This document shows, piece by piece, positions 7,367-16,391 of a DNA stretch of 64,000 bases (positions are counted from its first letter, which is position 1; every line of letters starts with the position of its first letter). The notes below the pieces were generated by a model. That model was not told the origin of the DNA. It did not search any database and saw only the letters and a program-made list of their open reading frames with translations. Location of the stretch: the IMG/VR virus record IMGVR_UViG_3300046171_000216, positions 1-64,000 of that record. One strand, given 5' to 3'. This stretch comes from a virus. Both the position numbers and the translations under genes were made by a program.

Positions 7367-9665
7367 ACTCTTCCTCCTTTGCGTTACTTAATTCGTTTAA
7401 CAAGCAATCTAATTTGCTACTTTCACTCGATTCATTATTTAAGGTGTCACCAACTTCATCAGTTTTAATATCATAAGTGTTTTGGTAATAAGATGTTTTC
7501 CAACCATATTTGTATGTGGTTAGTAAATCATTTGCCATTACACTAACAGGAACTTCTGAATTATCATAGTGTTGTGGATTGTACGACCAGTTTCCAGAAA
7601 TCGCTTGGTCAAAGAACTTTTGCATAACAGCAACAATATTAATATACCCTGTATTATCAGGCATATCCCAGAGCAACGTATAATTATTCTTTAAGGTATT
7701 GTAAGAGGGAACAATCTGCTTGAGAGGTCCTTTCTTTGACTTCTTGATTGAGAGATATCCTCTTGGAGGTTCTATACCATTAGTTGCGTTGCTAACAACG
7801 GAAGATGATTCCGAAGGCATTTGTGCGGATAATGTGCTGTTTCTTACACCGTATTTCTTTACATCCTGACGAAGAGATTCCCAGTCAAAGTTTAACTTAT
7901 TTGGAACTAATTCATCAACATCTGTTTTGTAAGTATCGATTGGAAGTACACCGTGAGAATATTTAGTACGATCAGAATATTGACACGCACCTTTCTCTTT
8001 GGCTAGGTTCACAGTGGACTTTATCAGATAATATTGGAATGCTTCTGTCAAATCATGTACCAATTTCCACGCTTCTGGGTCTCCATAGGATACCCCTTGC
8101 TTGGCAAGGTAATGTGCTAGACCAATGTAACCAATTCCAAGGGAGCGTCTTGCTTTAGTAGCGACTTCTGCTGCTCCGACTGGGTATTGTTGAAAATCAA
8201 TGAGTTCATCAAGACTCCGAACACTAAGATCGCAAAGCATTTCAAAATCCGAAACATCCCTAATTTTGCCAATATTAATAGCAGAAAGGATGCAGAGAGC
8301 AATTTCCCCAGTTTCATCGTCAATATGTTGTATAGGTTTAGTTGGTAATGTAATTTCTTGACACAAGTTACTCATCTCAACTTTATCAGTAAATGATGAG
8401 TGAGAATTGCAATGGTCAATATTCATTAAATATAGTCTACCAGTTTCTGCTCTTTCTTTCAATAGGTCAAGTATAAGTTCTTGAGCATTTAAAGATTTCT
8501 TTGGTATTGTGTCATCATTTTCATACTTTAAGTATAGTTCATCAAAATCATCTGTACCAAAACTATCATAAAGCCCTGGCACATCATGAGGAGAAAACAG
8601 GGTAATCTCTTTATTCTCAATGAACCTCTCATAAAATAATTTACTCAATTGAATACTATAATCTAATTTACGAACTCTGTTATCTTCTGTTCCCTTGTTA
8701 TTCTTTAGAACAATTATATCTTCTATTTCTTGGTGCCAGATTGGAAAGTGGACAGTTGCTGATCCACCTCTGATGCCATTTTGAGTGCAGCATCTGACAG
8801 TTGATTCAAACTTTTTGAGAAACGGGACGACACCTGTGTGTTGAACTTCTCCACCCCTGATTTTAGCGTTGATCCCCCTGATCCTACCAGCGTTGATACC
8901 AATGCCAGCCCTTTGTGCGACATACTTACCAATGGCCATGTCAGAACTAAAAATACTATCCAAGGTGTCGTCAATATCAACCAGAACGCAAGACGCATAC
9001 TGCCGAAGGGGTGTACGGACTCCCGCCATGATTGGTGTTGGGATGTTGATTCTGTGTTTGGAAATGGCATCGTAATACTTTTTAACGTAATCTAATCGGA
9101 TATCTGGTGAATACTTTGAAAATATAGAAGCAGATATCAAAAGATACATGAACTGTGGAGACTCATAAAGCAATCCTTCACTTCTATCTTGTACCAAATA
9201 TTTATCGACTACTTGGCGAAGTCCAGCATATGTGAAGAGATAATCTCTTTCGTGGTCTATGAATGTTTCGAGTTTAACAAATTCCTCTTCAGAATACAAA
9301 TCAAGTAACTCTTTGTCATATACTCCTGCATCTACGCACTTCTTAACGTGATCAATAAGTTTTGGGTGGTCGTGTATTCTACCAAAGATTTGTTTACGAA
9401 CAGAATATAATAATAGTCTTGCTGCAACATATTGATAATTTGGATGATCTAAATCTATTAAATCACTTGCTGAACGGATTAATATTTCTTGTATCTCTCC
9501 AGTTGAAATACCATCATAGAACTGTATACCTGATTGTATCTCTACTTGACTTGCAGAGACCCCTGCAAGACCCTTACACGCTTCTTCTACCATTACGTGC
9601 ATCTTTTCAAGGTTCAATGGTTCAATAGCACCATTTCTCTTTTTAACCTTTGTTCCGTTGGTCAT
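7347..9665 (-). CDS. nrdA: Ribonucleotide reductase class Ia, alpha subunit NrdA
   Basis: 772 residues: the catalytic subunit that makes dNDPs for phage DNA. There is an N-terminal ATP-cone-like region (KRNGAIEPLNLEKMH), the active-site triad region NLCQEI (Cys/Glu) with partner cysteines in YASCVLVD and ALCILSAIN, and a C-terminal redox pair (CESCSI). The start at 9665 is chosen because ATGA overlaps the upstream stop. A TTG four codons earlier is a weaker option. Unlike many phage nrdA genes it carries no intron or intein. Confidence 0.97.
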   Translation of the reverse strand: MTNGTKVKKRNGAIEPLNLEKMHVMVEEACKGLAGVSASQVEIQSGIQFYDGISTGEIQEILIRSASDLIDLDHPNYQYVAARLLLYSVRKQIFGRIHDHPKLIDHVKKCVDAGVYDKELLDLYSEEEFVKLETFIDHERDYLFTYAGLRQVVDKYLVQDRSEGLLYESPQFMYLLISASIFSKYSPDIRLDYVKKYYDAISKHRINIPTPIMAGVRTPLRQYASCVLVDIDDTLDSIFSSDMAIGKYVAQRAGIGINAGRIRGINAKIRGGEVQHTGVVPFLKKFESTVRCCTQNGIRGGSATVHFPIWHQEIEDIIVLKNNKGTEDNRVRKLDYSIQLSKLFYERFIENKEITLFSPHDVPGLYDSFGTDDFDELYLKYENDDTIPKKSLNAQELILDLLKERAETGRLYLMNIDHCNSHSSFTDKVEMSNLCQEITLPTKPIQHIDDETGEIALCILSAINIGKIRDVSDFEMLCDLSVRSLDELIDFQQYPVGAAEVATKARRSLGIGYIGLAHYLAKQGVSYGDPEAWKLVHDLTEAFQYYLIKSTVNLAKEKGACQYSDRTKYSHGVLPIDTYKTDVDELVPNKLNFDWESLRQDVKKYGVRNSTLSAQMPSESSSVVSNATNGIEPPRGYLSIKKSKKGPLKQIVPSYNTLKNNYTLLWDMPDNTGYINIVAVMQKFFDQAISGNWSYNPQHYDNSEVPVSVMANDLLTTYKYGWKTSYYQNTYDIKTDEVGDTLNNESSESSKLDCLLNELSNAKEEECESCSI

Positions 9666-10636
9666 ATTTTTTTCCAATTGTTAAATTTTACTTTTGCTTG
9701 TAAACCAGAGTATGTATTTGATTCTAGCACACTCATGATTTTGTGTCCACCCAATACCATATCGTTGATGTCCTTTTCAACAATAGACGTTGGCCAGATT
9801 ACTACTTTGTATCCTCCATTAATGGTTTTGTCGATTCTGTTGACGATTTCTCTGTTGCGAGGTTCATTATCATAAACGTAAATACAATCGCTCCAACCAA
9901 ACGACCTAATATCAAGATCGGAGCCGCACATAGCAACACCGTTTTGTACCAAGGTCGCATCGAAGGGTCCTTCAATGATGTATATGGGTTTTTCATTATC
10001 AACTTTATCGAGTCCATAAATTTTTGGAGCATCTTCATTAATCATCACAGTGATATATTTAACAGAGTTAGGACCTAGACTCCTGCCTTGAAATCCGATC
10101 AAATTCTTTTCTGTATCATGTAGTGGTATTATGATGCGAGATTCGTCCCTACCGATAGTGTCAAAGGTCTGTTTTTGTGTATTTGCCCACTCTTTAAACT
10201 TATGTGCAAAGTAAAATTTTGATGGGTCTAATTTTCTCTTTTCAAGATATTCCTTTGCAATCGGAACTTCAGTTGCCTTTGGTAAATCTAACTTCTTTCT
10301 GAATACTGGTTTCTTAAATTCTAATTTTGGTTCATCAACAACGAAGTTTCTACCACCTGCAAACCCTTCTTTAAACTTCTCCATAGTGTATTGTTTATGA
10401 AGAGTTGCATCTATTTGTTTTAGAAAATTATTAAATGAAGAACTTGCACCGCAGTTATGGCACTTGAAGTTTGTATTTGTCTTAACCTGATAAAAATATC
10501 CTCTTGCTTTATTCTTATGTTTTTGAGAGTCACCACAAATCGGACAACGAAAGTTAAAGAGATTTGGTTTAACTCTTTTAAACTTCTGAAGTCTTGAGGA
10601 TACGAGACCAATATATTTGGAATCAATTATATCCAT
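9662..10636 (-). CDS. 61: DNA primase (T4 gp61-like)
   Basis: 324 residues. N-terminal zinc-binding domain with FRCPICGD and KCHNCGA (two CxxC pairs). The TOPRIM catalytic core is seen as IIEGPFDA followed by VYDNEPRN. It makes RNA primers with the gp41 helicase for lagging-strand synthesis. The stop overlaps the nrdA start (ATGA); the start overlaps the upstream stop (TAATG). The length fits the T4 family. Confidence 0.93.
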   Translation of the reverse strand: MDIIDSKYIGLVSSRLQKFKRVKPNLFNFRCPICGDSQKHKNKARGYFYQVKTNTNFKCHNCGASSSFNNFLKQIDATLHKQYTMEKFKEGFAGGRNFVVDEPKLEFKKPVFRKKLDLPKATEVPIAKEYLEKRKLDPSKFYFAHKFKEWANTQKQTFDTIGRDESRIIIPLHDTEKNLIGFQGRSLGPNSVKYITVMINEDAPKIYGLDKVDNEKPIYIIEGPFDATLVQNGVAMCGSDLDIRSFGWSDCIYVYDNEPRNREIVNRIDKTINGGYKVVIWPTSIVEKDINDMVLGGHKIMSVLESNTYSGLQAKVKFNNWKKI

Positions 10637-11109
10637 TACTCACCTAAAGTGTGTACCACTGGTTTCTCGTGCATCAATACCTTATATAACTTCTGTGTAT
10701 CTGCACAGGACACAGGTATAAACTCGGTTTCACTATCAAAACCTTCATACCTATGAGATTGATTGATGACAATAGAACCCTTTTCTCCTGATACTGACCT
10801 ATGATAAGTTAGTTTAGGTATGAGTAGAGCACCACTGGCACGGTTGAGGTGTACTATATGGTATGGATACTTCCAATCAAAGTTAACTAACTCAAACTGT
10901 CTCTCACCAGAGACAACCCTATTATAGTCGTCCTGATACTTGTGTATATAAAATTGCTTTGCACCTACTCTATCGTTCGGTGGTGATGTTGCAGCACCTG
11001 TATGAACAACTAAGTCAGAAGCATTTGATTCTTCAACTGATATATCATAAAAGATCACATCATCTGTTTCACGAAACACTCTGTGCTTCTTGAAATGAAC
11101 TTCACTCAT
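10636..11109 (-). CDS. Conserved phage protein, cupin-like, unknown function
   Basis: 157 residues, rich in beta strands and histidines. The region YHIVHLNRASGALLIPK followed by YHRSVSGEKGSIVINQSHR has a cupin or jelly-roll look, but no clear metal triad can be assigned. It is first in the transcript with primase and nrdAB: a good sigma70 promoter lies at 11133-11161, just upstream. Function unknown. Confidence 0.5.
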   Translation of the reverse strand: MSEVHFKKHRVFRETDDVIFYDISVEESNASDLVVHTGAATSPPNDRVGAKQFYIHKYQDDYNRVVSGERQFELVNFDWKYPYHIVHLNRASGALLIPKLTYHRSVSGEKGSIVINQSHRYEGFDSETEFIPVSCADTQKLYKVLMHEKPVVHTLGE

Positions 11110-11119
11110 TGTATAGTAA

Positions 11120-11527
11120 TTACTTTTCTACTATTATACTCGAAACTTGTGCTGGAGTCAACATAGGTTTGATAATTCTTTGACCCATTGGACTAACTAT
11201 GAATGATATTATAGCAAGACCACCAAATATTGACCACATTTTCTTCTCTATCAACCTCAAACGGTTGTCTACAAGTCTTATATCTCTCTCACATCCTTTC
11301 TTAATATCAGTAGCATGTCTATCTAATTTTACATCCACTTGCTCAATCTTCTCAAATAAAACTGCATCAATACGATCTTGCTTCGTTAGTTTCTCATCAT
11401 GAACAGCAAGAAGTTGCCCCATCTTTACAGAGTTTTCCTGTAGAGATGAAACTACTTTCTCTAATCTTTCTAGAATGGCTGCGTTTACACCCGTATTATC
11501 GTCCACTTTGAGTATTTTTACCTTCAC
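11120..11527 (-). CDS. Coiled-coil protein with C-terminal membrane segment (XhlA/holin-accessory-like)
   Basis: 135 residues. Residues 15-95 form a heptad-rich coiled coil (ILERLEKVVSSLQ, LFEKIEQVDVKLDRH, LVDNRLRLIEKKM). One membrane helix (MWSIFGGLAIISFIVSP) and a short tail follow. The coiled coil plus terminal membrane anchor resembles haemolysin XhlA-type proteins linked to lysis and inner membrane. Its neighbours are small virion proteins, so a tail or membrane role is also possible. Inference only. Confidence 0.55.
   Translation of the reverse strand: MKVKILKVDDNTGVNAAILERLEKVVSSLQENSVKMGQLLAVHDEKLTKQDRIDAVLFEKIEQVDVKLDRHATDIKKGCERDIRLVDNRLRLIEKKMWSIFGGLAIISFIVSPMGQRIIKPMLTPAQVSSIIVEK
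11133..11161 (-). promoter_or_regulatory. Sigma70-type promoter for the primase-nrdAB operon
   Basis: TTGACT (11156-11161), 17 bp spacer, perfect TATAAT (11133-11138) on the minus strand, inside the end of the upstream gene and 24 nt before the ATG at 11109. This suggests early or middle transcription of 10636-11109, gp61, nrdA, nrdB and the oxygenases by host RNA polymerase. Confidence 0.7.
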
Positions 11528-11724
11528 GTATATTTATTTTTCTTAAAACTTGCAAGAAGATCAGCACCTTTTTTGAATTTTGTTCTTCCTTTAGGCATCA
11601 AACCTCTAGCAATTACAGGTGGTTTTTTATTTCTTACAGGCGGATCACCAACTGTACCTGCAATCTGACCGCCACTAACATTGTTTGCCATCATCTCTTC
11701 ATAGAAGTCGTAAAAGGATTTCAT
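11524..11724 (-). CDS. Small protein with MKSFxxF capsid-targeting-like leader
   Basis: 66 residues. Begins MKSFYDFYEEMMANN, like the capsid-targeting leaders elsewhere in this window. Then comes a glycine-rich stretch (VSGGQIAGTVGDPPV) and a basic tail (KGRTKFKKGADLLASFKKN). The start overlaps the stop of its upstream neighbour and the stop overlaps its downstream one by 4 nt. Probably a minor internal head protein. Confidence 0.55.
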   Translation of the reverse strand: MKSFYDFYEEMMANNVSGGQIAGTVGDPPVRNKKPPVIARGLMPKGRTKFKKGADLLASFKKNKYT

Positions 11725-12065
11725 TCTCCTCCACCTCCTCCATTACCACCGCCACCGTTTCCACCACCGTTGCCACCGCCATTTCCACCACCGTTGCCAC
11801 CGTTTCCATTACCACCATTACCATTTCCGTTGCCATTACCATTACCATTTCCGTTGCCATTTCCGTTGCCATTTCCATTACCACTATCGGAACGATTATC
11901 TCCACGACCATATCCACCCATATAATATCCCCTTACACCATATCCTTTTCCTTTTCTCTTAATAGGGACGCAAGACTTCAACTTCTTGCTATATTTAAAT
12001 CCTTTCGGACATTTAGCTCTCTTCTTTGCTTCTCTTAAATTTTGTATGACTCTATCGATGTCCAT
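11721..12065 (-). CDS. Small protein with long Gly-Asn repeat tail
   Basis: 114 residues from the ATG at 12065, which overlaps the preceding stop (TAATG); an upstream ATG at 12092 is less likely. The N-terminal half has a helix and a cysteine pair (CPKGFKYSKKLKSC), then a basic Gly/Tyr segment. The C-terminal 55 or so residues are alternating Asn-Gly followed by Gly runs, encoded by a simple repeat at about 11725-11880. Possibly a flexible surface or head protein. Repeat length may vary or be misassembled. Confidence 0.55.
   Translation of the reverse strand: MDIDRVIQNLREAKKRAKCPKGFKYSKKLKSCVPIKRKGKGYGVRGYYMGGYGRGDNRSDSGNGNGNGNGNGNGNGNGNGNGNGGNGNGGNGGGNGGGNGGGNGGGGNGGGGGE
11725..11880 (-). 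repeat. Gly-Asn coding microsatellite
   Basis: Imperfect tandem hexamers (plus strand ccattn/ccgttn type) encoding alternating Gly-Asn and Gly-Gly codons. It is a likely site of replication slippage. Confidence 0.8.
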
Positions 12066-12436
12066 TAGAGATTGTTGAGTTGATCGAGACACTCCTGATC
12101 TACATCAATCGTATCTACTTTTGTTTTTGGATATTCGGGTATCCGTTTTAAAAAAACTAAAAAACTCTTGACGATTGGCCAGAGTTCTTCTTCTAAATTA
12201 TAAAATAATAAAGGAACTGCAGCATCATGAAAAACATTAAACAATATAATTAAATGATTCATAATCAAATGAATCTTCAACTCTCCAGTATTCTTATACC
12301 TTTTAAGCAATCTTTTAATATAACGAATCCTCTTCAAGTCACTTTCAAAGTCATCTTTGGTAACTGCTTGAGGATTGTCATAGAATTTTATAGCGAAGAG
12401 CATATAGTTGCTCTCATTCAATTCATCAAATCTCAT
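12065..12436 (-). CDS. Conserved T4-like marine phage protein, unknown function
   Basis: 123 residues, mainly helical. Begins MRFDELNESNYMLFAIKFYDNP; the middle is basic (RIRYIKRLLKRY) and a hydrophobic helix (LIMNHLIILFNVF) follows. The family is familiar from marine T4-like phages but has no assigned role. It lies upstream of the repeat protein in a tight late cluster. Confidence 0.6.
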   Translation of the reverse strand: MRFDELNESNYMLFAIKFYDNPQAVTKDDFESDLKRIRYIKRLLKRYKNTGELKIHLIMNHLIILFNVFHDAAVPLLFYNLEEELWPIVKSFLVFLKRIPEYPKTKVDTIDVDQECLDQLNNL

Positions 12437-12446
12437 ATTATGTCAT

Positions 12447-12731
12447 TTAACTATCTGGAAGAATGGTGTCATCGGATGCGTCACCAGTAATAGAGCTTGA
12501 AGCGACAATCGTTTCAGTTTTTACTCTTAAACTACCGTGCATATCCATATAAGTTGTAATACCAACGTACCCTGCGTGAGAGGGTGCATATTGTGAACTA
12601 CCAGTTGTTGCTACACTTTGTTCGGTAGTATCTACACCATACATCGTGAAGTTGGATGAATCCATTGCTTCATGATGCGATGTAAATTTAGGTTCACCAG
12701 CAGTATTATCAGTTTTTCCCCAGAGAGACAT
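12447..12731 (-). CDS. MSLWG-family small virion protein
   Basis: 94 residues starting MSLWGKTD, the same start as the next gene upstream (MSLWGATD). The rest is Ser/Thr/Gly-rich with beta tendency (HAGYVGITTYMDMHGSLRVKTE). The shared N-terminus suggests a common docking motif on a capsid or tail component. Function inferred only from the family resemblance and late-region position. Confidence 0.55.
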   Translation of the reverse strand: MSLWGKTDNTAGEPKFTSHHEAMDSSNFTMYGVDTTEQSVATTGSSQYAPSHAGYVGITTYMDMHGSLRVKTETIVASSSITGDASDDTILPDS

Positions 12732-12765
12732 AATTATACCTCGTTAATATATTATATAGTTGTTA

Positions 12766-13359
12766 TTATGCAACAACTGTAACTGTTCCAGCAGCAGTAC
12801 CAATACTAGCAGCAGAAGTTATTGTAGATGCAGTGTTTGTTCCAGCATCCTTAATTGTTCCACTATTCAAGTTCATTGGGTTTGTTCCAATTGAAAGAAC
12901 ATCATCTGCGTTAGTTGCAGCGTTTGCAGCAGCAATTGCTAATGTAAATACTAATTCATTAGTACCTGTACCAGATGCATAAGGTAAGTTATGTGGTCCA
13001 CGACCTGAACCTGTACCTTGGTTTCCGTTTGTAACCGCTAGGTATGGAGTACCACCTGATGTATCAACATCAACTGCCTCGTTAAATCTAGCACGAACAG
13101 ATAAACTAAATCCAGCTGACTTGTCAGCAGTAGTTGTAATCCATTCAATTTCTGTGATATCAGCAGCACCAATAGATGTTGTTAATTCACCGATTGCAAC
13201 CAGAACTTCTGGTGTTGCACTTGTATTATCGTTACCACTAAGAGATGAACCAGCTTCAAGCACCCAACCACTTGAGTTTGCGAATACCAGTTTCTTCTCA
13301 GCAGTGGTCAAATTCTTAGGTTTTGACTCATCTGAGTCTGTTGCTCCCCATAAAGACAT
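12766..13359 (-). CDS. MSLWG-family protein with bacterial Ig-like domain, probable head decoration or tail protein
   Basis: 197 residues. MSLWGATD N-terminus, then a domain with strands like SVRARFNEAVDVDTSGGTPY and GTGTNELVFTLAIA. This is the SwmB/cadherin-like Ig pattern of secreted and virion proteins. It ends in an Ala/Thr/Gly-rich tail. A TATAAATA late promoter lies 28 nt upstream. A surface decoration role is plausible but unproven. Confidence 0.6.
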   Translation of the reverse strand: MSLWGATDSDESKPKNLTTAEKKLVFANSSGWVLEAGSSLSGNDNTSATPEVLVAIGELTTSIGAADITEIEWITTTADKSAGFSLSVRARFNEAVDVDTSGGTPYLAVTNGNQGTGSGRGPHNLPYASGTGTNELVFTLAIAAANAATNADDVLSIGTNPMNLNSGTIKDAGTNTASTITSAASIGTAAGTVTVVA

Positions 13360-13386
13360 GATTCTCTGTATTATTATTATCAGAGA

Positions 13387-13394
13387 TATTTATA
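13387..13394 (-). promoter_or_regulatory. Late promoter motif TATAAATA
   Basis: Perfect TATAAATA on the minus strand, 28 nt before the start at 13359, drives the two MSLWG genes and probably the following small virion genes. Confidence 0.6.
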
Positions 13395-13589
13395 TTATCT
13401 TGCCTTTATCGCTGCCTCTACTTGTTCAAGTAACTTGTCATCCATCTCAGTTTTAGTTAATTTAACTGCTTTTTTAAGGATAACTAGGCACAAGTCGATA
13501 AGTTTTTCTCCCAATTCTGCATCGTCGGGAATCTTGTCAATCGCATCTGAAACAATCTTTGAAGCGATTGGTAATAAAAATGAAAACAT
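13395..13589 (-). CDS. Small helical phage protein, unknown function
   Basis: 64 residues. Begins MFSFLLPIASKIVSDAIDKIP with an apolar first helix, then an amphipathic helix (LIDLCLVILKKAVKLTK) and a charged end. The apolar start could associate with membrane, so a holin-like role cannot be excluded, but it is short and amphipathic rather than clearly transmembrane. Confidence 0.55.
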   Translation of the reverse strand: MFSFLLPIASKIVSDAIDKIPDDAELGEKLIDLCLVILKKAVKLTKTEMDDKLLEQVEAAIKAR

Positions 13590-13617
13590 TGTTAATAATA
13601 AGAACTATATTATATAG

Positions 13618-15081
13618 CTACGGTTTGCCTGGTGCCATGTTTGAGGGGTTGGCAGTTCCTGAACCATATGGATTATATCTCAATCCTTTTTTATCTCCAC
13701 CTTTAGTACCTGTTGGTTTCTTCTTCTTTGGTTTTCCATCTTTATCATATGGACTGTTCTTTCCACCAGGTCTCATGATGTCAAATGAAGGATCATCCTT
13801 TGCAGGAGTTCTTTCTGTATTCTTTGGTGCATTATCTCTTTTAGGTGCACCGTGTGTTGGTGTTCCATCTTTTTTAATTATTGTTTCATCTATCTTCTCT
13901 TCACAAGCATCAACTGCCATCACCATTGGATCTCTTTGACCAGCAGCACGAAGTTTGTTCTTGATTAAATTAATCATTGCATATTTGCTACGAAGATCTG
14001 GTTTCTCTTCTTCTTTCTCATCTTCTTTCTTTACAGAAGTTTTAGTCATCATACTCGATACTTTATCTTTCTTTGCTAATTCTTCCTTCTTCTTTTTCTC
14101 ATCATACATCTCTATCATTCTTTTCTGTGCTTCAGAAAGAGTAGAACCTTTTAAGAGGTGGTGAGCATATTGCATACTCTTAGTTTTCTTCTCCTCTTCT
14201 TTTTGAGGATCAGGAGAAAGTGTTACTGCACCTGAAGAATAATTATCAACATCCTTACCAGTTATCTTATCTTTTCCTTTTGGTTCTGTAGTTATAGTTC
14301 CATCTACAAGATATGCTTCTGCTTGAGTACGAATTGCATTACCAATTGCTTTTCTTCTCTTTAGAAGATACTTATCAGATTTATTTACCTTACCATCATT
14401 ATTAACATCAGCATCTTCTTTACCAACTGGATCTAATCCACCACCTTTTGCTTTAGCTGTTTTTTCTCCCCTCTTTCTTTCACCTTCATATGGTTCACCG
14501 TGATCTGTCATCTCAACAGATTCAATATTAGGATTACCACGAAGTTCAGTAATCTTGGCACGATCAGCAAATCTTACATATGATCTACCATTCTTATCTG
14601 TAACTCTTACCTTATATTTCTGACCAGGTTCTTCATCTAACTGTTGTAAATATGCAAGTTCAAGTTCTTTCTCTGCATCATTCTTTTCTACGAATACCTT
14701 ATATAATGCATTTGCAACACCATCAACCGCTAATTCATCTGCACTATTAATATACTTCTCTGACATACCACCAGTCTTACCAAATAATTTTTCTCTAACC
14801 GCAGTTCTTTCTGCCTGACCTAATGAACTGTTAGACATATATTGAGCAAAAGCAGCTTTCAAATCTATATCTTCTCTTCTTGCACGATATCTAATATCAT
14901 AAACTGCCTGACGAATTTTCTTTTCTGAACCTTCTTCAGACGCACCTTTTTCACCACCACCTTTTGCTGCTGGTTTTCCACCACCTTTCGCTGCAGGAGG
15001 TGCAGATTTTTCTTTAGATTTTGCCATTACAGCAGGTGCAAACTTTCTTGCTGGTAGACTTTCAGAGATATCAGTACTCAT
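13618..15081 (-). CDS. Large charged virion protein with EF-hand/dockerin-like loop
   Basis: 487 residues. Ala/Gly/Lys-rich N-terminus (AAKGGGKPAAKGGG), then a helical domain, a mixed beta region (YKVRVTDKNGRSYVRF) and a calcium-loop-like motif DADVNNDGKVNKSDKYL near residue 225. The C-terminal half is Lys/Glu-rich and disordered, ending Pro/Gly-rich. A TATAAATA motif lies 32 nt upstream. Similar long structural proteins occur in marine T4-like virions. Calcium binding is inferred from DxNxDGxxxxxD spacing. Confidence 0.6.
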   Translation of the reverse strand: MSTDISESLPARKFAPAVMAKSKEKSAPPAAKGGGKPAAKGGGEKGASEEGSEKKIRQAVYDIRYRARREDIDLKAAFAQYMSNSSLGQAERTAVREKLFGKTGGMSEKYINSADELAVDGVANALYKVFVEKNDAEKELELAYLQQLDEEPGQKYKVRVTDKNGRSYVRFADRAKITELRGNPNIESVEMTDHGEPYEGERKRGEKTAKAKGGGLDPVGKEDADVNNDGKVNKSDKYLLKRRKAIGNAIRTQAEAYLVDGTITTEPKGKDKITGKDVDNYSSGAVTLSPDPQKEEEKKTKSMQYAHHLLKGSTLSEAQKRMIEMYDEKKKKEELAKKDKVSSMMTKTSVKKEDEKEEEKPDLRSKYAMINLIKNKLRAAGQRDPMVMAVDACEEKIDETIIKKDGTPTHGAPKRDNAPKNTERTPAKDDPSFDIMRPGGKNSPYDKDGKPKKKKPTGTKGGDKKGLRYNPYGSGTANPSNMAPGKP

Positions 15082-15092
15082 TTTAATGAAGA

Positions 15093-16391
15093 TTACTTTC
15101 TAACTTTATATTTATTTATAAATTGTTTTCCATAGGAAATTCCAGGAACCATTGTTTCAACGTATTTACGAAGTGCATCAGTGCCAGTTAATCTCTGATT
15201 TGCTGGAACACCTGATGGAGTTGTTGCATTTACAACTGCTTCTTGTAAATCTTTTACCCAAGATTTAAACATTATATTATTCTCTGCAACACATATTAAA
15301 TGATTTGCACCACGACGAATAATACGACCAATTAAACCTGTGTTTAAGTTTTCAACTTTATCACCAATATTAAAAATTTCTTTCTTAACATATGATTCTC
15401 TTAAATTTTCTGTATCATATTTTGGTGCTATCTCCCATATATTCCAAAACTCTTTCATCTCTTGAACATTCATTGTTTGTCTTACAGTATCAAATAATGA
15501 CATCGCCATTTTTCTTGGTGTCTCTTCTGGTAATCCTGCACGGAATGATTTGAAATCTCCTTCTGCTGCAGCGAGTCTCATTCTTGAAGATGATAAACCC
15601 TCCATACCCTCTGCATCTGGATCACGATCACCTGATGATACAACTTCCATATTATCAAACTGATAGAGTTGTCCATTATAATTTTGAGATAATTTATCAA
15701 ACTCTTTGACACGATCTTGTCCTGCAACGATTCTTACATTTGTATAACCATCATTATGTGCCTTCTTCAAAACATCAAAGATTGTACGATTTGCTCCATC
15801 ATTCACAATTCTTTCACTGTGTTGTGGAAACATCTGTCTCATCATTGATACTTTAGTGTCAGCATCAAGTGGATTCTTCTTTGGATCTTGTGATCTTGAC
15901 GGAACAATTATATAATCATCACCATTACCAAGTTCAGCAGATTGTGCAGCGGACTGTGCTGCAACATCCATTAATTGCAAATGACCTGCGTGTGGTGGAT
16001 TAAATCTACCAAATGCAAGAGTTAATGTTCCTTTTGTTTTTTCAACTGGTGGCGGACCTGCTGCTAAATCAGGACTTTGAACTTGTTGTTGCTGCTGTTG
16101 TTGTTCTTCAGGTGGTGCTTCTTGTTGTTCAGGTGGTGGTGCTTGTTGTCCTTGAGGTGGTGCCTCCATATTAGGATCAGATAAATTCTTTTCCTTTTCT
16201 GATTGTGCTGGATCTTTACCACCAACTTTTTGCCTCTTATTAAAAAACTTTAATTTGCCCTTCTCTGTTTTCGCTACAAATTCTCCTGTAGTACGATCTG
16301 TCCATCCACCATGACCATCACTCTGCAATCCCAATCTAGCTGCTTGTTGGGTTGCAGTACTTTCAGTAATAAATTGTAAAAATGATTTCAT
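15093..16391 (-). CDS. Capsid-targeted nucleotidyltransferase-like protein
   Basis: 432 residues. Leader MKSFLQFITESTATQQAARL resembles the T4 capsid-targeting sequence. A Pro/Gln-rich linker follows (about residues 75-115). A Rossmann nucleotidyltransferase domain comes next: GTLTLAFGRFNPPHAGH (HxGH motif), IVPSRSQDPKKNPLD, MMRQMFP, VRIVAGQDRV and LSSSRMRLAA (the ISxxxxR-type motif). The C-terminal part has a KOW-like strand region (IGDKVENLNTGLIGRIIRRG). The family transfers NMP or CMP moieties. The leader suggests the enzyme is packaged and possibly injected. Substrate unknown. Confidence 0.75.
   Translation of the reverse strand: MKSFLQFITESTATQQAARLGLQSDGHGGWTDRTTGEFVAKTEKGKLKFFNKRQKVGGKDPAQSEKEKNLSDPNMEAPPQGQQAPPPEQQEAPPEEQQQQQQQVQSPDLAAGPPPVEKTKGTLTLAFGRFNPPHAGHLQLMDVAAQSAAQSAELGNGDDYIIVPSRSQDPKKNPLDADTKVSMMRQMFPQHSERIVNDGANRTIFDVLKKAHNDGYTNVRIVAGQDRVKEFDKLSQNYNGQLYQFDNMEVVSSGDRDPDAEGMEGLSSSRMRLAAAEGDFKSFRAGLPEETPRKMAMSLFDTVRQTMNVQEMKEFWNIWEIAPKYDTENLRESYVKKEIFNIGDKVENLNTGLIGRIIRRGANHLICVAENNIMFKSWVKDLQEAVVNATTPSGVPANQRLTGTDALRKYVETMVPGISYGKQFINKYKVRK
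15113..15120 (-). promoter_or_regulatory. Late promoter motif TATAAATA
   Basis: Perfect TATAAATA, minus strand, 32 nt upstream of the start at 15081 and within the 3' end of the nucleotidyltransferase gene. Confidence 0.6.

Noticed and set aside
7347-9665. Intein or group I intron in nrdA, gp43 or gp17, as in many phages
   Set aside because: The reading frames of nrdA and gp43 are continuous and family length. gp17 breaks are single bases, not insertions.
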